A stretch of 64,000 nt of DNA from an uncultured Saprospiraceae bacterium (GTDB lineage Bacteria > Bacteroidota > Bacteroidia > Chitinophagales > Saprospiraceae). Numbering within the stretch: position 1 is the first letter of the stretch; each line of letters opens with the position of its first letter. The translations under genes were made by a program, and so were the position numbers. This document shows positions 28,012-36,590 of this stretch, in pieces. The notes under the pieces were generated by a model. It was not told the origin of the DNA. It was given only the letters and a program-made list of their open reading frames with translations, and did no database searches. The stretch spans positions 62,001 through 126,000 of the forward strand of contig CALLPN010000010.1 in assembly GCA_938015435.1 (NCBI GenBank), written 5' to 3'.

Positions 28012-28702
28012 TTATCTTAAATATAGAAGAAGCAATCTTAGCATACTTATATGCTTCTTTACCAGGACTCATTACATTCGGCATATCTATTAAATCTACC
28101 TTTTCGATATATTCATCGATGTCTATTGTGATCTTCATCTCGCTATTTGACATGATGGGTAAAGTTACCCATTGCTGTGCAGCGTACTGACTTTCATATC
28201 CACCTAGATGGTAAACAAAACGATTTTTACGAGTATCGCAGATTGGGCTAATTCCTTCAACTTTAAAAAAAATATATCCAGTATTCCAAGTCCAAAACAT
28301 GCCTTTAGTAGGATCCAAATCTCCACCCATAGCACCGGATACACTCGTAAGACTATCGACACCAATCATGAATCTTATAGAATCATAAGTCACACCTTCT
28401 TCTACGTCTAATGTAAATGAAAGAGTTTCGATTTCTTCCGCATCTAATAAGTGATAGCTGTCCTTCTCTTGCACCAAAACAAGATCGTTTTTAATGAGTT
28501 CAATATTGGATATATAGCACCTAAACATATCCACAATCACATCTGTAGAATCTAATTCGATATCGACTTCATCATCTATTACTAATGTGGCTCCCTGATA
28601 TAAAGGATCAAAAGCAATCTGCATTTGCCAATCATCTTGTGCCATTGTAGAACTACAAGCAACTAATAAAAAGCAATATATAGATATCATTCTTCTGATC
28701 AT
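28004..28702 (-). CDS. MbnP-like periplasmic protein, partner of the di-haem enzyme
   Basis: The protein of about 232 residues has a signal peptide (ending SSTMAQDD) and a domain matching the MbnP family: VRCYISNIELIK-like strand, DSIRFMIGVDSL, GDLDPTKGMFWTWNTGYIFFKVEG and FVYHLGGYE. MbnP proteins are copper-linked, and in the methanobactin system MbnH converts one MbnP tryptophan to kynurenine. Candidate tryptophans are in DDWQMQ, FWTW and QQWVTL. The first in-frame start is a TTG at 28708 lying within the -7 box; the ATG at 28702 keeps an RR n-region and is preferred, but the ATG at 28690 is also possible. Confidence 0.85.
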   Translation of the reverse strand: MIRRMISIYCFLLVACSSTMAQDDWQMQIAFDPLYQGATLVIDDEVDIELDSTDVIVDMFRCYISNIELIKNDLVLVQEKDSYHLLDAEEIETLSFTLDVEEGVTYDSIRFMIGVDSLTSVSGAMGGDLDPTKGMFWTWNTGYIFFKVEGISPICDTRKNRFVYHLGGYESQYAAQQWVTLPIMSNSEMKITIDIDEYIEKVDLIDMPNVMSPGKEAYKYAKIASSIFKISE

Positions 28703-28705
28703 AAT

Positions 28706-28738
28706 CAAATATACAAATCCATGTAAGCAGTGTCCAAA
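28706..28738 (-). promoter_or_regulatory. Bacteroidota-type promoter for the MbnP/MbnH genes
   Basis: On the minus strand a -33 TTTG (28738-28735) and a -7 box TATATTTG (28713-28706, exact TAnnTTTG) are separated by 21 bases, the expected spacing. Transcription would begin near 28700, giving a very short leader and arguing for the start at 28702 or 28690. Confidence 0.6.
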
Positions 28739-28753
28739 AATGAAGATAGTATT

Positions 28754-28800
28754 AATATTAAAGGCTTTCCTCGAAAGATAGAAGTCCTTCGAGAAAAGCC
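28754..28800 (-). terminator. Intrinsic terminator after the YHYH-domain gene
   Basis: On the minus strand GGCTTTTCTCGAA pairs with TTCGAGGAAAGCC (28800-28763), 13 bp with one G-U, and then TTTAATATT follows. It separates the YHYH gene from the MbnP/MbnH pair. Confidence 0.75.
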
Positions 28801-28908
28801 ATAGTCAATTGCTTTATTGCTTTATTACCTTATTGCTAAAGCATATTATTTAAAATTGAATAAAAGGTTCATTTTCCTGTCATCGTAAGGTCCTCTATTA
28901 TAACAACC

Positions 28909-30276
28909 TTATTCTCCGATCACTACTTTTTCTGTTCGCACATTGTTACCGTTAGAAATAGCAATCATATATGTACCTGCATACATTGCTTCTACATCGA
29001 AATATGCGATGGTCGATCCTACAGATATTTTTGTAGTCGCCACAAGTTTACCATTGATATCTATTAGATCAACTTTGTAATCATCACTTACTAAACCAGA
29101 AATCTGAATCGCAATCAGATCTACAGTAGGATTTGGAAATATACTTACCGCTAACTGTGCAAATTCCAAATCGCTCACTGCAACTGTAGGATCGTACTCC
29201 AGCGTTTCTTCAGTTACGTTATTTACTTTTCTATTTTCTTTTTCTCCGTAGAAGGTAGGGCCAACTACATATGGATAGGTAGAATTCCAGTTTTCATCTA
29301 CCGTAGCGTAGTAAGCATAAGTTCCATCCGGATATTCTGGAGTAATAGCAAATCTACCATTATGAACATCTAAATAATCCTCTTCTCCTTCATGAGCTAC
29401 CCATTCGTAATCTTCTCTAAAGTATCCCAAAGCATATGCATCTACTGTAGGACCTTCATTAACAGAAGAACCATCGGCGTGAGTATTCCTAACTGTAATA
29501 TCTCTTAGTTGATAACCGGACTTGATACGAGTGATCCCTCCGCTGCCATCCGTATTTTTAAATCCATACGCCCCATAAATTGGAAAGCCATCATAGGCAA
29601 AACCTATCAGTGGAGCATGTTGATTTTCGTCTATGGCGTATAGTCCTTCTGCATCATACAGATTACAGATATCAGATACTACTTCTAAGTCAAGCTTAAA
29701 TGCTGATGGATTCTGATGATGATGATAATTACCCATGGCCGGATGCGCCTTCGAACAGTCAAATCCAGGCATCTCAGCTGGAATCGCATCTCTACTCCAA
29801 TCGGTCTGAGCCATGGGACCTCCAGGACAAGGCGGGTTGCCAGGGCCTCCACAAAGGGACTGATTATTCGAATTCCACCCAACTCCATCTCTAAAATCAA
29901 ATAGTGAAACACCATTGATAAAAATTCCTATGTTTCCGCCATTCGTATTTTGAGGATTCGCAGCTTGTTGGGGATTTCTTGGCATCTTGTAGATTGCATC
30001 CTGATCAGACGCCTGAGATGGATTATTATCTTGAAAAGGACCTGTAGGATACGCCGGTATCCCTTTAGTATGAACGTATACAAACTCATCGGAATACTCT
30101 ACAAGTTGACAATTGTATAATACATTATTATCGATAGCTGTAGAATTACCAGTGACATAATATGTCCCTGTTTCAGTAGTATTTTGCAACCATGAAACAA
30201 TAGCTGGATCAGTCTGAGCTGACAACTGTATTACTAACAGATTCAGCAATACACAAAAAAGTAAGTTGTTTTTCAT
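28909..30276 (-). CDS. YHYH-domain secreted protein with type A T9SS sorting domain
   Basis: The 455-residue protein has a signal peptide (ending IQLSAQ) and a YHYH domain (about 90-350). Landmarks are GNYHHHQNP (the YHYH motif, about 180), HAPLIGFAYDGFPIYGAYG, DVHNGRFAITPEYPDGTYAYYAT, and FINGVSLFDFRDG. A type A sorting domain closes it (about 380-455, SIFPNPTVDLIAI, DLIDINGKL). YHYH proteins are His-rich exported proteins, probably metal-related, with no settled function. An upstream TTG at 30312 would prepend 12 residues to the signal, so the ATG at 30276 is chosen. It sits next to MbnP/MbnH on the same strand but has its own terminator. Confidence 0.88.
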   Translation of the reverse strand: MKNNLLFCVLLNLLVIQLSAQTDPAIVSWLQNTTETGTYYVTGNSTAIDNNVLYNCQLVEYSDEFVYVHTKGIPAYPTGPFQDNNPSQASDQDAIYKMPRNPQQAANPQNTNGGNIGIFINGVSLFDFRDGVGWNSNNQSLCGGPGNPPCPGGPMAQTDWSRDAIPAEMPGFDCSKAHPAMGNYHHHQNPSAFKLDLEVVSDICNLYDAEGLYAIDENQHAPLIGFAYDGFPIYGAYGFKNTDGSGGITRIKSGYQLRDITVRNTHADGSSVNEGPTVDAYALGYFREDYEWVAHEGEEDYLDVHNGRFAITPEYPDGTYAYYATVDENWNSTYPYVVGPTFYGEKENRKVNNVTEETLEYDPTVAVSDLEFAQLAVSIFPNPTVDLIAIQISGLVSDDYKVDLIDINGKLVATTKISVGSTIAYFDVEAMYAGTYMIAISNGNNVRTEKVVIGE

Positions 30277-30417
30277 TTCTATAAGGTTGGTTATAAATTT
30301 TATAGTCGACAATTTTCGAACTTTCCTTCTACAAATCTACAAAATGATCAATGATCCAATGGTAGTAATCATTATCAGGTTTCCAAAACTGAAAATACGT
30401 TTATCATGTTCTAAGAT

Positions 30418-30918
30418 CTATTTAGTGCTGACACCAACCATCTTCAATAAAAATCTTTCAATTTGCCTTCTGTGTCTCATTATATGCACTATTGCATGCT
30501 CTATAAGTTGCTCATTACTATACATCTGCCCCCATCTCGTGATCAGCTTTTTACTATTATCAGATTCATCTAACTCCATATTGGGATAGTCACTCATCAT
30601 TAGAATCGTGTAATCCATCATCTTAGAGAGTTCGATATTATAGTCTTCTGCGTTATCCAAGACTACTTTGTCCTTATAATCCAATGATTCTCCTTGATGA
30701 TTTCTGATTGATATCACGTATGTATAACCTGACTGCACTACATGGGCAAGTATAGTTTGAATAGATCTACAGTCTTCATCTTTGGTTTCATGATCTACTA
30801 TTTTTGAAAGGTTCTCAAAGGATATTTTAGATACCAAATCTTTTAATTCGTCAACTGATTTTTCGTATTCATCTAACAATGCCCCATAAGCACCATTGTC
30901 TCTATATTTTCTCTTCAT
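30418..30918 (-). CDS. DinB-like four-helix-bundle protein
   Basis: The 166-residue protein matches the DinB/DUF664-type fold: four helices and a His triad at about His59 (ILAHVV), His141 and His145 (EHAIVHIMRHRRQI) that binds a divalent metal. The helix HxxxHxxxHRRQIE is the family hallmark at the C-terminus. Members are linked to thiol (bacillithiol or mycothiol) transfer or metal-dependent hydrolysis. The substrate is unknown here. Monocistronic and cytoplasmic. Confidence 0.85.
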   Translation of the reverse strand: MKRKYRDNGAYGALLDEYEKSVDELKDLVSKISFENLSKIVDHETKDEDCRSIQTILAHVVQSGYTYVISIRNHQGESLDYKDKVVLDNAEDYNIELSKMMDYTILMMSDYPNMELDESDNSKKLITRWGQMYSNEQLIEHAIVHIMRHRRQIERFLLKMVGVSTK

Positions 30919-31533
30919 AATATTATAACCGATTATTATAGTTTAAATATACAAACCTATATTTAGGTCTCTTTGAAAAAAGGTATTAATAGTAGGCTGT
31001 TTTGGTGCTGGCAAATCAATGTATGTATGATCCTTAAATGATATTACAGGAATAGTCACCATTCATCATTACAAACTGTTTCAGTTGGTCACTATGAATG
31101 ATAATATCTAAAAAGTCATTTATCAGAAACGGTAATAGATATATAGATTTTCACTCTCATTAATAAAGAGTCTTGGCATCCTGTAGAGAAGAAAAGTTAA
31201 AGAAGCTAGAACAAAAAGATAGCCGAACAATGGACGGTAAATACGCAAGTAATTTAAATGTCAGATTACCAAAACAAATACCGTTATCTATATCGATATA
31301 AGTACTGTAAGAACTGATATGATCAAAATTGAAAGATGGATTTGACTTCGATTTTCGACATTTTGTAGCCATATTCAATATGATTTACAAAAAAGGTGTT
31401 CCAAAGAATCGATAAAAACACCACCCAGAAATTGCACATACTTAAGAATGCCTTTGACAATAGTATTTTTCTGAATGGCGCTATTTCTCAAAACGAATAT
31501 ATTCAACCTTTGAATTACGCCATTCTATTTTAC
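30919..31533. other. Gene-free interval of about 0.6 kb
   Basis: No supportable gene. A 72-codon minus-strand frame (31160-31378) has no recognisable content. A structured inverted repeat lies at 31473-31525 (listed separately). The composition is AT-rich. Confidence 0.55.
31473..31525. repeat. Nested inverted repeat, possible terminator
   Basis: GAATGGCG (31473-31480) pairs with CGCCATTC (31518-31525). Inside the loop a second hairpin ATTCAA-cct-TTGAAT occupies 31501-31515. The plus-strand side is followed by TATTTTAC, the minus-strand side by AGAAAAATAC. It lies just past the stop of the minus-strand anti-sigma-like gene. Confidence 0.5.
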
Positions 31534-32988
31534 TTAGAAATCTCGAGTAATGTAAAGACCTGACAATTTTCTATTTATCAAAGTGCTGAAGTCTCCAGAA
31601 TTATATATCGCATTGAGATCTTTACGATATTGATGACTAAACCCTACGGAAACCACGCGAGTCCAATTGTATTCAACATTAAGACCAATACTAAAAAATG
31701 GTCTGAGTAGATTGAGATCTGATTGGTCTTTTACTATTTCTGAACTGTGTGAATTAAAACCAAGTTCTGAAGTACTAAAGTGATCGAGTGTGTTATTTAT
31801 TTTTTCTAAATAGTTAATTCCTGCACCTAACTGCGCACCAAAACTAAATTTTCTAAATTGTAACAATTCCAATTGACAATACAATCTAGTATCAATATTT
31901 GTAACTGTGTGGCTATTTTCTAAATTAATTATCAATTCTGTTGGGTCACTTACATCAATACTCCTGGCTACAACAATATTGGACTCTAAGAAACCTAGTG
32001 GAGATGCCATCGTCAGACCAAATGTATTGGAGTGATTAGAAACCTCAACATTAGGATCATAACCGATCGACGAATTATGTCCTGATTCGAAAGTATTTCT
32101 TTCTGCCAGTACTGATACTCCAATACTTAATCTATTACTTAATGTCTTTTCTGTTGCAATCTCAGCAAAATAGCCTTCCCCATTTGAAAAATTAAAATCC
32201 GCAGGTTGCAATGCAGTCAAATAGTTTTCATTCAAATTAAAATTCCAATTAGTCGTACCGAATGACATTTTCAAATTCCAACTAGAAAGTGGATCATTGT
32301 TGATTTTTGTTGTAAATAATGAAAACAATGCTTCTGGTGCTCTTTGATCCAAACTAACCCTACTTTGAACGGCTACAAGAGAAGGAAAATCAAATTTAGA
32401 TCTATTTATTTCGTCACCAGATAGAGTATTAGGTAAAGTATTATTCAGTTTAGGAATAAGAGTAAAGTTCTGATCGATTTGTCCAATAATACCATTGTTG
32501 TTTGAAATAGTAAAAGGCTCATTTCTAGTGTAAGCATTAGTAACAGTCTCTGATATTATCGTGTTACTTAGAGACAATGGACTAGGTGTTCCTTTACTTT
32601 CAAGGTAAGTAGATGGTAATTCAGACTTATTAATGTTTGGGGAAGCATTCGTAATGGATTGATCCATTCTTATTCTTTCTTCACTTTGAGCTATTCTATC
32701 ATTTATAGTTGAATTGTCATTTCCTTCTTCAAAAATCAGATTAGATTGTTCAATATTATCTGCCAATAAAGCTTCATCTTGGTTAGTGTTTATTAAAAAA
32801 AATGTAGCACAGCTGATCAACAGTAATGGTAACAACCAAAACCAAAACGCTCTTTTCTTTTTCTTGGGCTCATCATAGATAGCTGCTTCGATAGACTCAA
32901 ACAAATCGTCCGAAGGCATCAGCCAGTCCTCACCATCCAATGAAGGGGGTGGATTAAATGTTTTTTGTATTTTTTTATCTAAGGACAT
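31534..32988 (-). CDS. Membrane protein with anti-sigma-like N-terminus and beta-rich C-terminal domain
   Basis: The 484-residue protein has a cytoplasmic N-terminus of about 45 residues (PPPSLDGEDWLMPSDDLFESIEAAI), a basic stretch KKKKR, and one TM segment (about 47-66). A long exported part follows, whose last 250 residues have outer-membrane-protein-like alternating strands, ending in IYITRDF-type aromatic residues. The start overlaps the end of the ECF sigma gene by 14 bases, the usual arrangement for sigma and its membrane regulator in Bacteroidota. I infer a sigma-regulator role from context only; no zinc anti-sigma motif is seen. Confidence 0.75.
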   Translation of the reverse strand: MSLDKKIQKTFNPPPSLDGEDWLMPSDDLFESIEAAIYDEPKKKKRAFWFWLLPLLLISCATFFLINTNQDEALLADNIEQSNLIFEEGNDNSTINDRIAQSEERIRMDQSITNASPNINKSELPSTYLESKGTPSPLSLSNTIISETVTNAYTRNEPFTISNNNGIIGQIDQNFTLIPKLNNTLPNTLSGDEINRSKFDFPSLVAVQSRVSLDQRAPEALFSLFTTKINNDPLSSWNLKMSFGTTNWNFNLNENYLTALQPADFNFSNGEGYFAEIATEKTLSNRLSIGVSVLAERNTFESGHNSSIGYDPNVEVSNHSNTFGLTMASPLGFLESNIVVARSIDVSDPTELIINLENSHTVTNIDTRLYCQLELLQFRKFSFGAQLGAGINYLEKINNTLDHFSTSELGFNSHSSEIVKDQSDLNLLRPFFSIGLNVEYNWTRVVSVGFSHQYRKDLNAIYNSGDFSTLINRKLSGLYITRDF

Positions 32989-33547
32989 AATTCATTGAAT
33001 GTGAATAATCATGAGATATAATCATCCCTTGCAACATTTGCTTCGCTTTCATAAGTTGCGTTTTCGAAGTACTGACAGATACACCTAGTTGTTGTGCAAT
33101 CTCTGGATGCTTAAATCCATCGATAACATACATGTTGAAAACTGTTCTATACCCTTTTGGCAATTGAGTTATGAAATTTGTCAAATCCTGAAGGCTGAGA
33201 TTATCCACGGCATTAGCTTCAACCTTAAGTTTAGCACTAAAATCGATAATATTATCAAAATCCCTTAATACATTCTTTTTCCTTAGATTCATAAGGCAAG
33301 TATTGATAACTACACGATTAGACCAAGTATTAAACTGTGCTTTATTCACATCATACTTATCGAGATCTTTAAATATCTTGATGTATGACTCTTGTAGAAC
33401 GTCTTCAGCTTCTGATCTATTCTTGATATATCACAAACAGGTAAGCATATGACCTTTCGCATATCTTTTATATAGATCCTTAAAAGCCGTCTTATTGCCA
33501 TTAAGAATCTCATGTATTAGCTTTATATCTGTTTCGTGAGTTTTCAC
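32975..33547 (-). pseudogene. ECF sigma-70 family factor interrupted by an in-frame TGA
   Basis: From a GTG at 33547 the frame reads 38 codons of a normal region 2 start (HEILNGNKTAFKDLYKRYAK, then GHMLTCL), a TGA at 33433-33431, and then 151 codons without another stop. These continue with YIKNRSEAEDVLQESYIKIF (region 2), FNTWSNRVVINTCLMNLRK, and region 4 (LPKGYRTVFNMYVIDGFKHPEIAQQLGVS). In related factors the interrupted position is usually Arg (CLRY), so a C-to-T change of CGA to TGA explains it. A truncated product from a downstream GTG at 33349 would lack most of region 2. Its stop overlaps the next gene by 14 bases. Confidence 0.8.
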
Positions 33548-33607
33548 TGCTTCTTTGAATATTGGTGGATCTGATTTTAAAACATGATAAAGATTACTTT
33601 TGTTTAA

Positions 33608-33646
33608 CCTCCGGAGTATTTTAATTAAACAAATTTACTCCAGAGG
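33608..33646 (-). terminator. Probable terminator hairpin downstream of the FAS1 gene
   Basis: Minus-strand CCTCTGGAGTA (33646-33636) pairs with TACTCCGGAGG (33618-33608), 11 bp with one mismatch. A second 7-bp hairpin, ATCGAAG / CTTCGAT, lies at 33661-33684. No long T-run follows, so the assignment is moderate. It separates the FAS1 gene from the sigma factor gene. Confidence 0.5.
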
Positions 33647-33695
33647 CTAATTTTCTTCAAATCGAAGAGCATAATAACTTCGATACTATTAATTA

Positions 33696-36452
33696 CTAAT
33701 TGTTAATAAAAAACTTTTTTGAATATGTGATGTCATCCATTACGATGTTGAGATAGTACATACCGGATTGAAGCTCACTTACATCTAAGCTTTGTACAGT
33801 GTTCGTAGATCTAATAGTATTGATCAAACTTCCAGTTACGTCATATATATCTAATCTTAGCACTTGCGCCTCTACATCACTCATATCCAACGTCATATTG
33901 CTCACCGCTGGATTAGGGAATAAACTAACCGCCGCAAATTGAGATAAGTCGTTAGTTGACACGAATCCAGGCATTAATATCCCATCGATCACATGTACGA
34001 CTCCATTATCCGTTTCGATATTGGCAACTGTTACCAAAGCCTCATTGATCATTACTCCTTCATCTGTTATAGTTACTTGTACCTGCTCACCATTATTCAG
34101 AGTTGCTATAAACTGGCCATCCGTAAGATCTGTACTCAATGCCGCTGCGCCTACGACGTGATTCAATAAAATATCTGTAAGTGCGCCAGACGGATCATCA
34201 AGTAATGATGCCAATGTTCCTTCTGATAATGTAGCAAAAGCTTCATCTGTAGGAGCAAAAACGGTAAATGGGCCTTCACCTTGGAGTGTTTCTACTAGCC
34301 CAGCGGCAGTCACTGCTGTCTCTAATGTTTCATGTACAGGACTATTGACGATGATATCTACTACTGTTACTCTTGGAGGTAAAAGTACCGCATCTATAAC
34401 ATGTACTATACCGTTAGCTGCTACTATATCGTTGATAATTACTTTGGCGTTATTAATAAATACTCCATCATCATTGATCGTGATATTGATATCTTTTCCA
34501 TTGACAGTTGTAGCCGTATTACCGTCTACCAATGATGTACTTGGTACTGGCACATCCAATAAGTGATAGAGTAATATCTGGGCTAAATCTCCTGTTGGAT
34601 CTTCTAATAAAGTCTCAACAGTTCCTTCCGGTAATGCTGCGAATGCGTCATCCGTTGGAGCAAATAGAGTTCCTGATTCGATATCATCAATATCATCAGC
34701 CAGACCAGCTGCAATTACCGCTGCCTCTAGAGTTTCGTGTACTGGACTATCTACTACTACTTCAACCATGGTCTTGATCTCTGGTAGAAGTACCGCATCT
34801 ATTACATGTACTACACCATTATCGGTTGTCATATCAGCTACGATCACTTCAGCATCGTTTATAAATACACCTTCATCATTGATCTGAATAAAAATATCTT
34901 CTCCCTGTAACGTTGTAGCTGAAGTACCATCTATTAAGTCAGTACTTAAGATAGTACCCGAAAGCACATGATGTCTAAGGATGTCAGAAAGCGTTGCAGA
35001 AGGATTAGCAAGTAATGCATCTAATGCTTCTTGTGGGAGCTCTTCGAAAGCAGCATCCGTAGGCGCAAACAATGTAAAAGGTCCGTCCCCTTGTAGTGTT
35101 TCGACCAATCCAGCAGCTATTACTGCTGCTTCTAAGGTATTGTGTATTTCACTGTTTACAACTACATCCACTACAGTAATTCTTGGTGGCAATAATACAG
35201 CATCTATTACGTGCACTACTCCATTATCTGCAGGAATATCTACAACTGTTACTTGTGCATCATTAATAAAGACACCGTCATCGTTAATCGTTACAGTTAC
35301 ATCTTTTCCATTAACTGTAGTTACCATCATACCATCAGCGAGATCAGTACTTAATGCTGTTCCTGATACTACGTGATAAAGAAGTATATTGGTAAGATCT
35401 CCTGATGGATCTTCTAATAATGATTCTAATGTACCCTCTGGCAGAGCAGCAAACGCATCATCTGTAGGAGCAAATAAGGTAAAGGGTCCATCTCCAGCCA
35501 GAGTTCCTGCTAGATCTGCGGCGATTACTGCTGCCTCTAAAGTCTCATGAACTGAGCTATTGACAACTATATCTGTGATCGTATTTGATGGCGGAAGTAG
35601 TACTGCATCTATTACGTGCACCACTCCATTATCTGCAGGAATATCTACAACTGTTACTTGTGCATCATTGATAAATACACCGTCATCGTTAATCGTTACG
35701 GTTACATCTTTTCCATTAACTGTAGTTACCATCATACCGTCGGCTAGATCCGTACTTAATGCTGTTCCTGATACCACGTGGTAAAGTAATATATCTGTAA
35801 GTGCTCCTGATGGATCTTCCAATAATGATGCTACTGTACCCTCTGGTAATGCAGCAAACGCATCATCTGTAGGAGCAAATAAGGTAAAAGGGCCATCTCC
35901 AGATAAAGTTCCTGCTAGATCTGCGGCGATTACTGCTGCTTCTAATGTCTCATGCACTGGGCTATTGACAACTATATCTGTAATGGTATTCGTTGGAGGA
36001 AGTAGTACCGCATCCAATACATGCACTACACCGTTAGTTGCAGGAATGTCGACTACCGTTACCAGTGCGTTATTTATAAATACGCCATCGTCATTGATCA
36101 TCACCGTGATTTCTGCGCCGTTTAGGGTCATTGCCATTTGACCATCTGATAAGTCTCCGCTATTAACTTGCGATCCTAGTACATGATAAAGCAATACATC
36201 TGTAAGTGCGCCACTTGGATCTGCCAATAATGCATCAAGTGCACCGTCTGGCAAAGCATTGAACGCCTCATCTGTAGGAGCAAATACTGTGAAAGGTCCA
36301 TCGCCTGATAGCGTTGCTGCTAAGCCCGCTTCGATGACTGCAGTTTCTAATGTATTATGGTCATCGCTGTTGACAATCACATCGACAACAGTCTGAGCCG
36401 AGATTGAAATAGATAACATCAATGAAAAGAAAGTATAGAAAAATGTTTTCAT
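33696..36452 (-). CDS. Six-domain fasciclin (FAS1) protein with type A T9SS sorting domain
   Basis: The 918-residue protein has a signal peptide (ending ISAQ) and six FAS1 domains of about 137 residues (about 20-155, 156-290, 291-426, 427-562, 563-697, 698-840). Each has NSxxHxTLExAV, GPFTxFAPTDxAF and a closing NGVVHVIDAVLLPP. A type A sorting domain follows (about 845-918, SLFPNPAVSNMTLD, ending SKKFFINN). FAS1 domains mediate weak adhesion in secreted or surface proteins. Domains 2 and 3 are nearly identical in DNA as well as protein (period 405 bases), so the gene expanded recently. The gene ends upstream of the broken sigma factor and faces the same way. Confidence 0.95.
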   Translation of the reverse strand: MKTFFYTFFSLMLSISISAQTVVDVIVNSDDHNTLETAVIEAGLAATLSGDGPFTVFAPTDEAFNALPDGALDALLADPSGALTDVLLYHVLGSQVNSGDLSDGQMAMTLNGAEITVMINDDGVFINNALVTVVDIPATNGVVHVLDAVLLPPTNTITDIVVNSPVHETLEAAVIAADLAGTLSGDGPFTLFAPTDDAFAALPEGTVASLLEDPSGALTDILLYHVVSGTALSTDLADGMMVTTVNGKDVTVTINDDGVFINDAQVTVVDIPADNGVVHVIDAVLLPPSNTITDIVVNSSVHETLEAAVIAADLAGTLAGDGPFTLFAPTDDAFAALPEGTLESLLEDPSGDLTNILLYHVVSGTALSTDLADGMMVTTVNGKDVTVTINDDGVFINDAQVTVVDIPADNGVVHVIDAVLLPPRITVVDVVVNSEIHNTLEAAVIAAGLVETLQGDGPFTLFAPTDAAFEELPQEALDALLANPSATLSDILRHHVLSGTILSTDLIDGTSATTLQGEDIFIQINDEGVFINDAEVIVADMTTDNGVVHVIDAVLLPEIKTMVEVVVDSPVHETLEAAVIAAGLADDIDDIESGTLFAPTDDAFAALPEGTVETLLEDPTGDLAQILLYHLLDVPVPSTSLVDGNTATTVNGKDINITINDDGVFINNAKVIINDIVAANGIVHVIDAVLLPPRVTVVDIIVNSPVHETLETAVTAAGLVETLQGEGPFTVFAPTDEAFATLSEGTLASLLDDPSGALTDILLNHVVGAAALSTDLTDGQFIATLNNGEQVQVTITDEGVMINEALVTVANIETDNGVVHVIDGILMPGFVSTNDLSQFAAVSLFPNPAVSNMTLDMSDVEAQVLRLDIYDVTGSLINTIRSTNTVQSLDVSELQSGMYYLNIVMDDITYSKKFFINN
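35201..36010 (-). repeat. 405-bp tandem duplication encoding FAS1 domains 2 and 3
   Basis: The sequence from 35201 recurs from 35606 with only scattered third-position changes; for example CATCTATTACGTGCAC occurs at 35201 and 35606. The remaining FAS1 units are less alike. This marks a recent in-frame duplication and a site prone to copy-number change or assembly collapse. Confidence 0.85.
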
Positions 36453-36590
36453 AGGTTTTAGATTTTAAGGTGTATATAATTAATGGTTATGTTTCTTTAT
36501 ATGCAGCTTGAATAAGAAAGGTTGCTTTTCGTCGAAAAAAAAATATCTATTCATGAAATAAGACCATCTTAGCTAAAGCAATAGATAATA

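Noticed and set aside
31160-31378. 72-codon minus-strand ORF
   Set aside because: No motif, no clear start signal, in AT-rich spacer.
33431-33433. Selenocysteine or readthrough at the TGA in the sigma factor
   Set aside because: The position is usually Arg in the family and no selenocysteine insertion element is expected in a sigma factor; a point mutation or error is simpler.
34981-35784. Ser/Thr-rich plus-strand ORFs opposite the FAS1 gene
   Set aside because: They are antisense shadows produced by the repeated FAS1 codons; the same frame recurs at each repeat.
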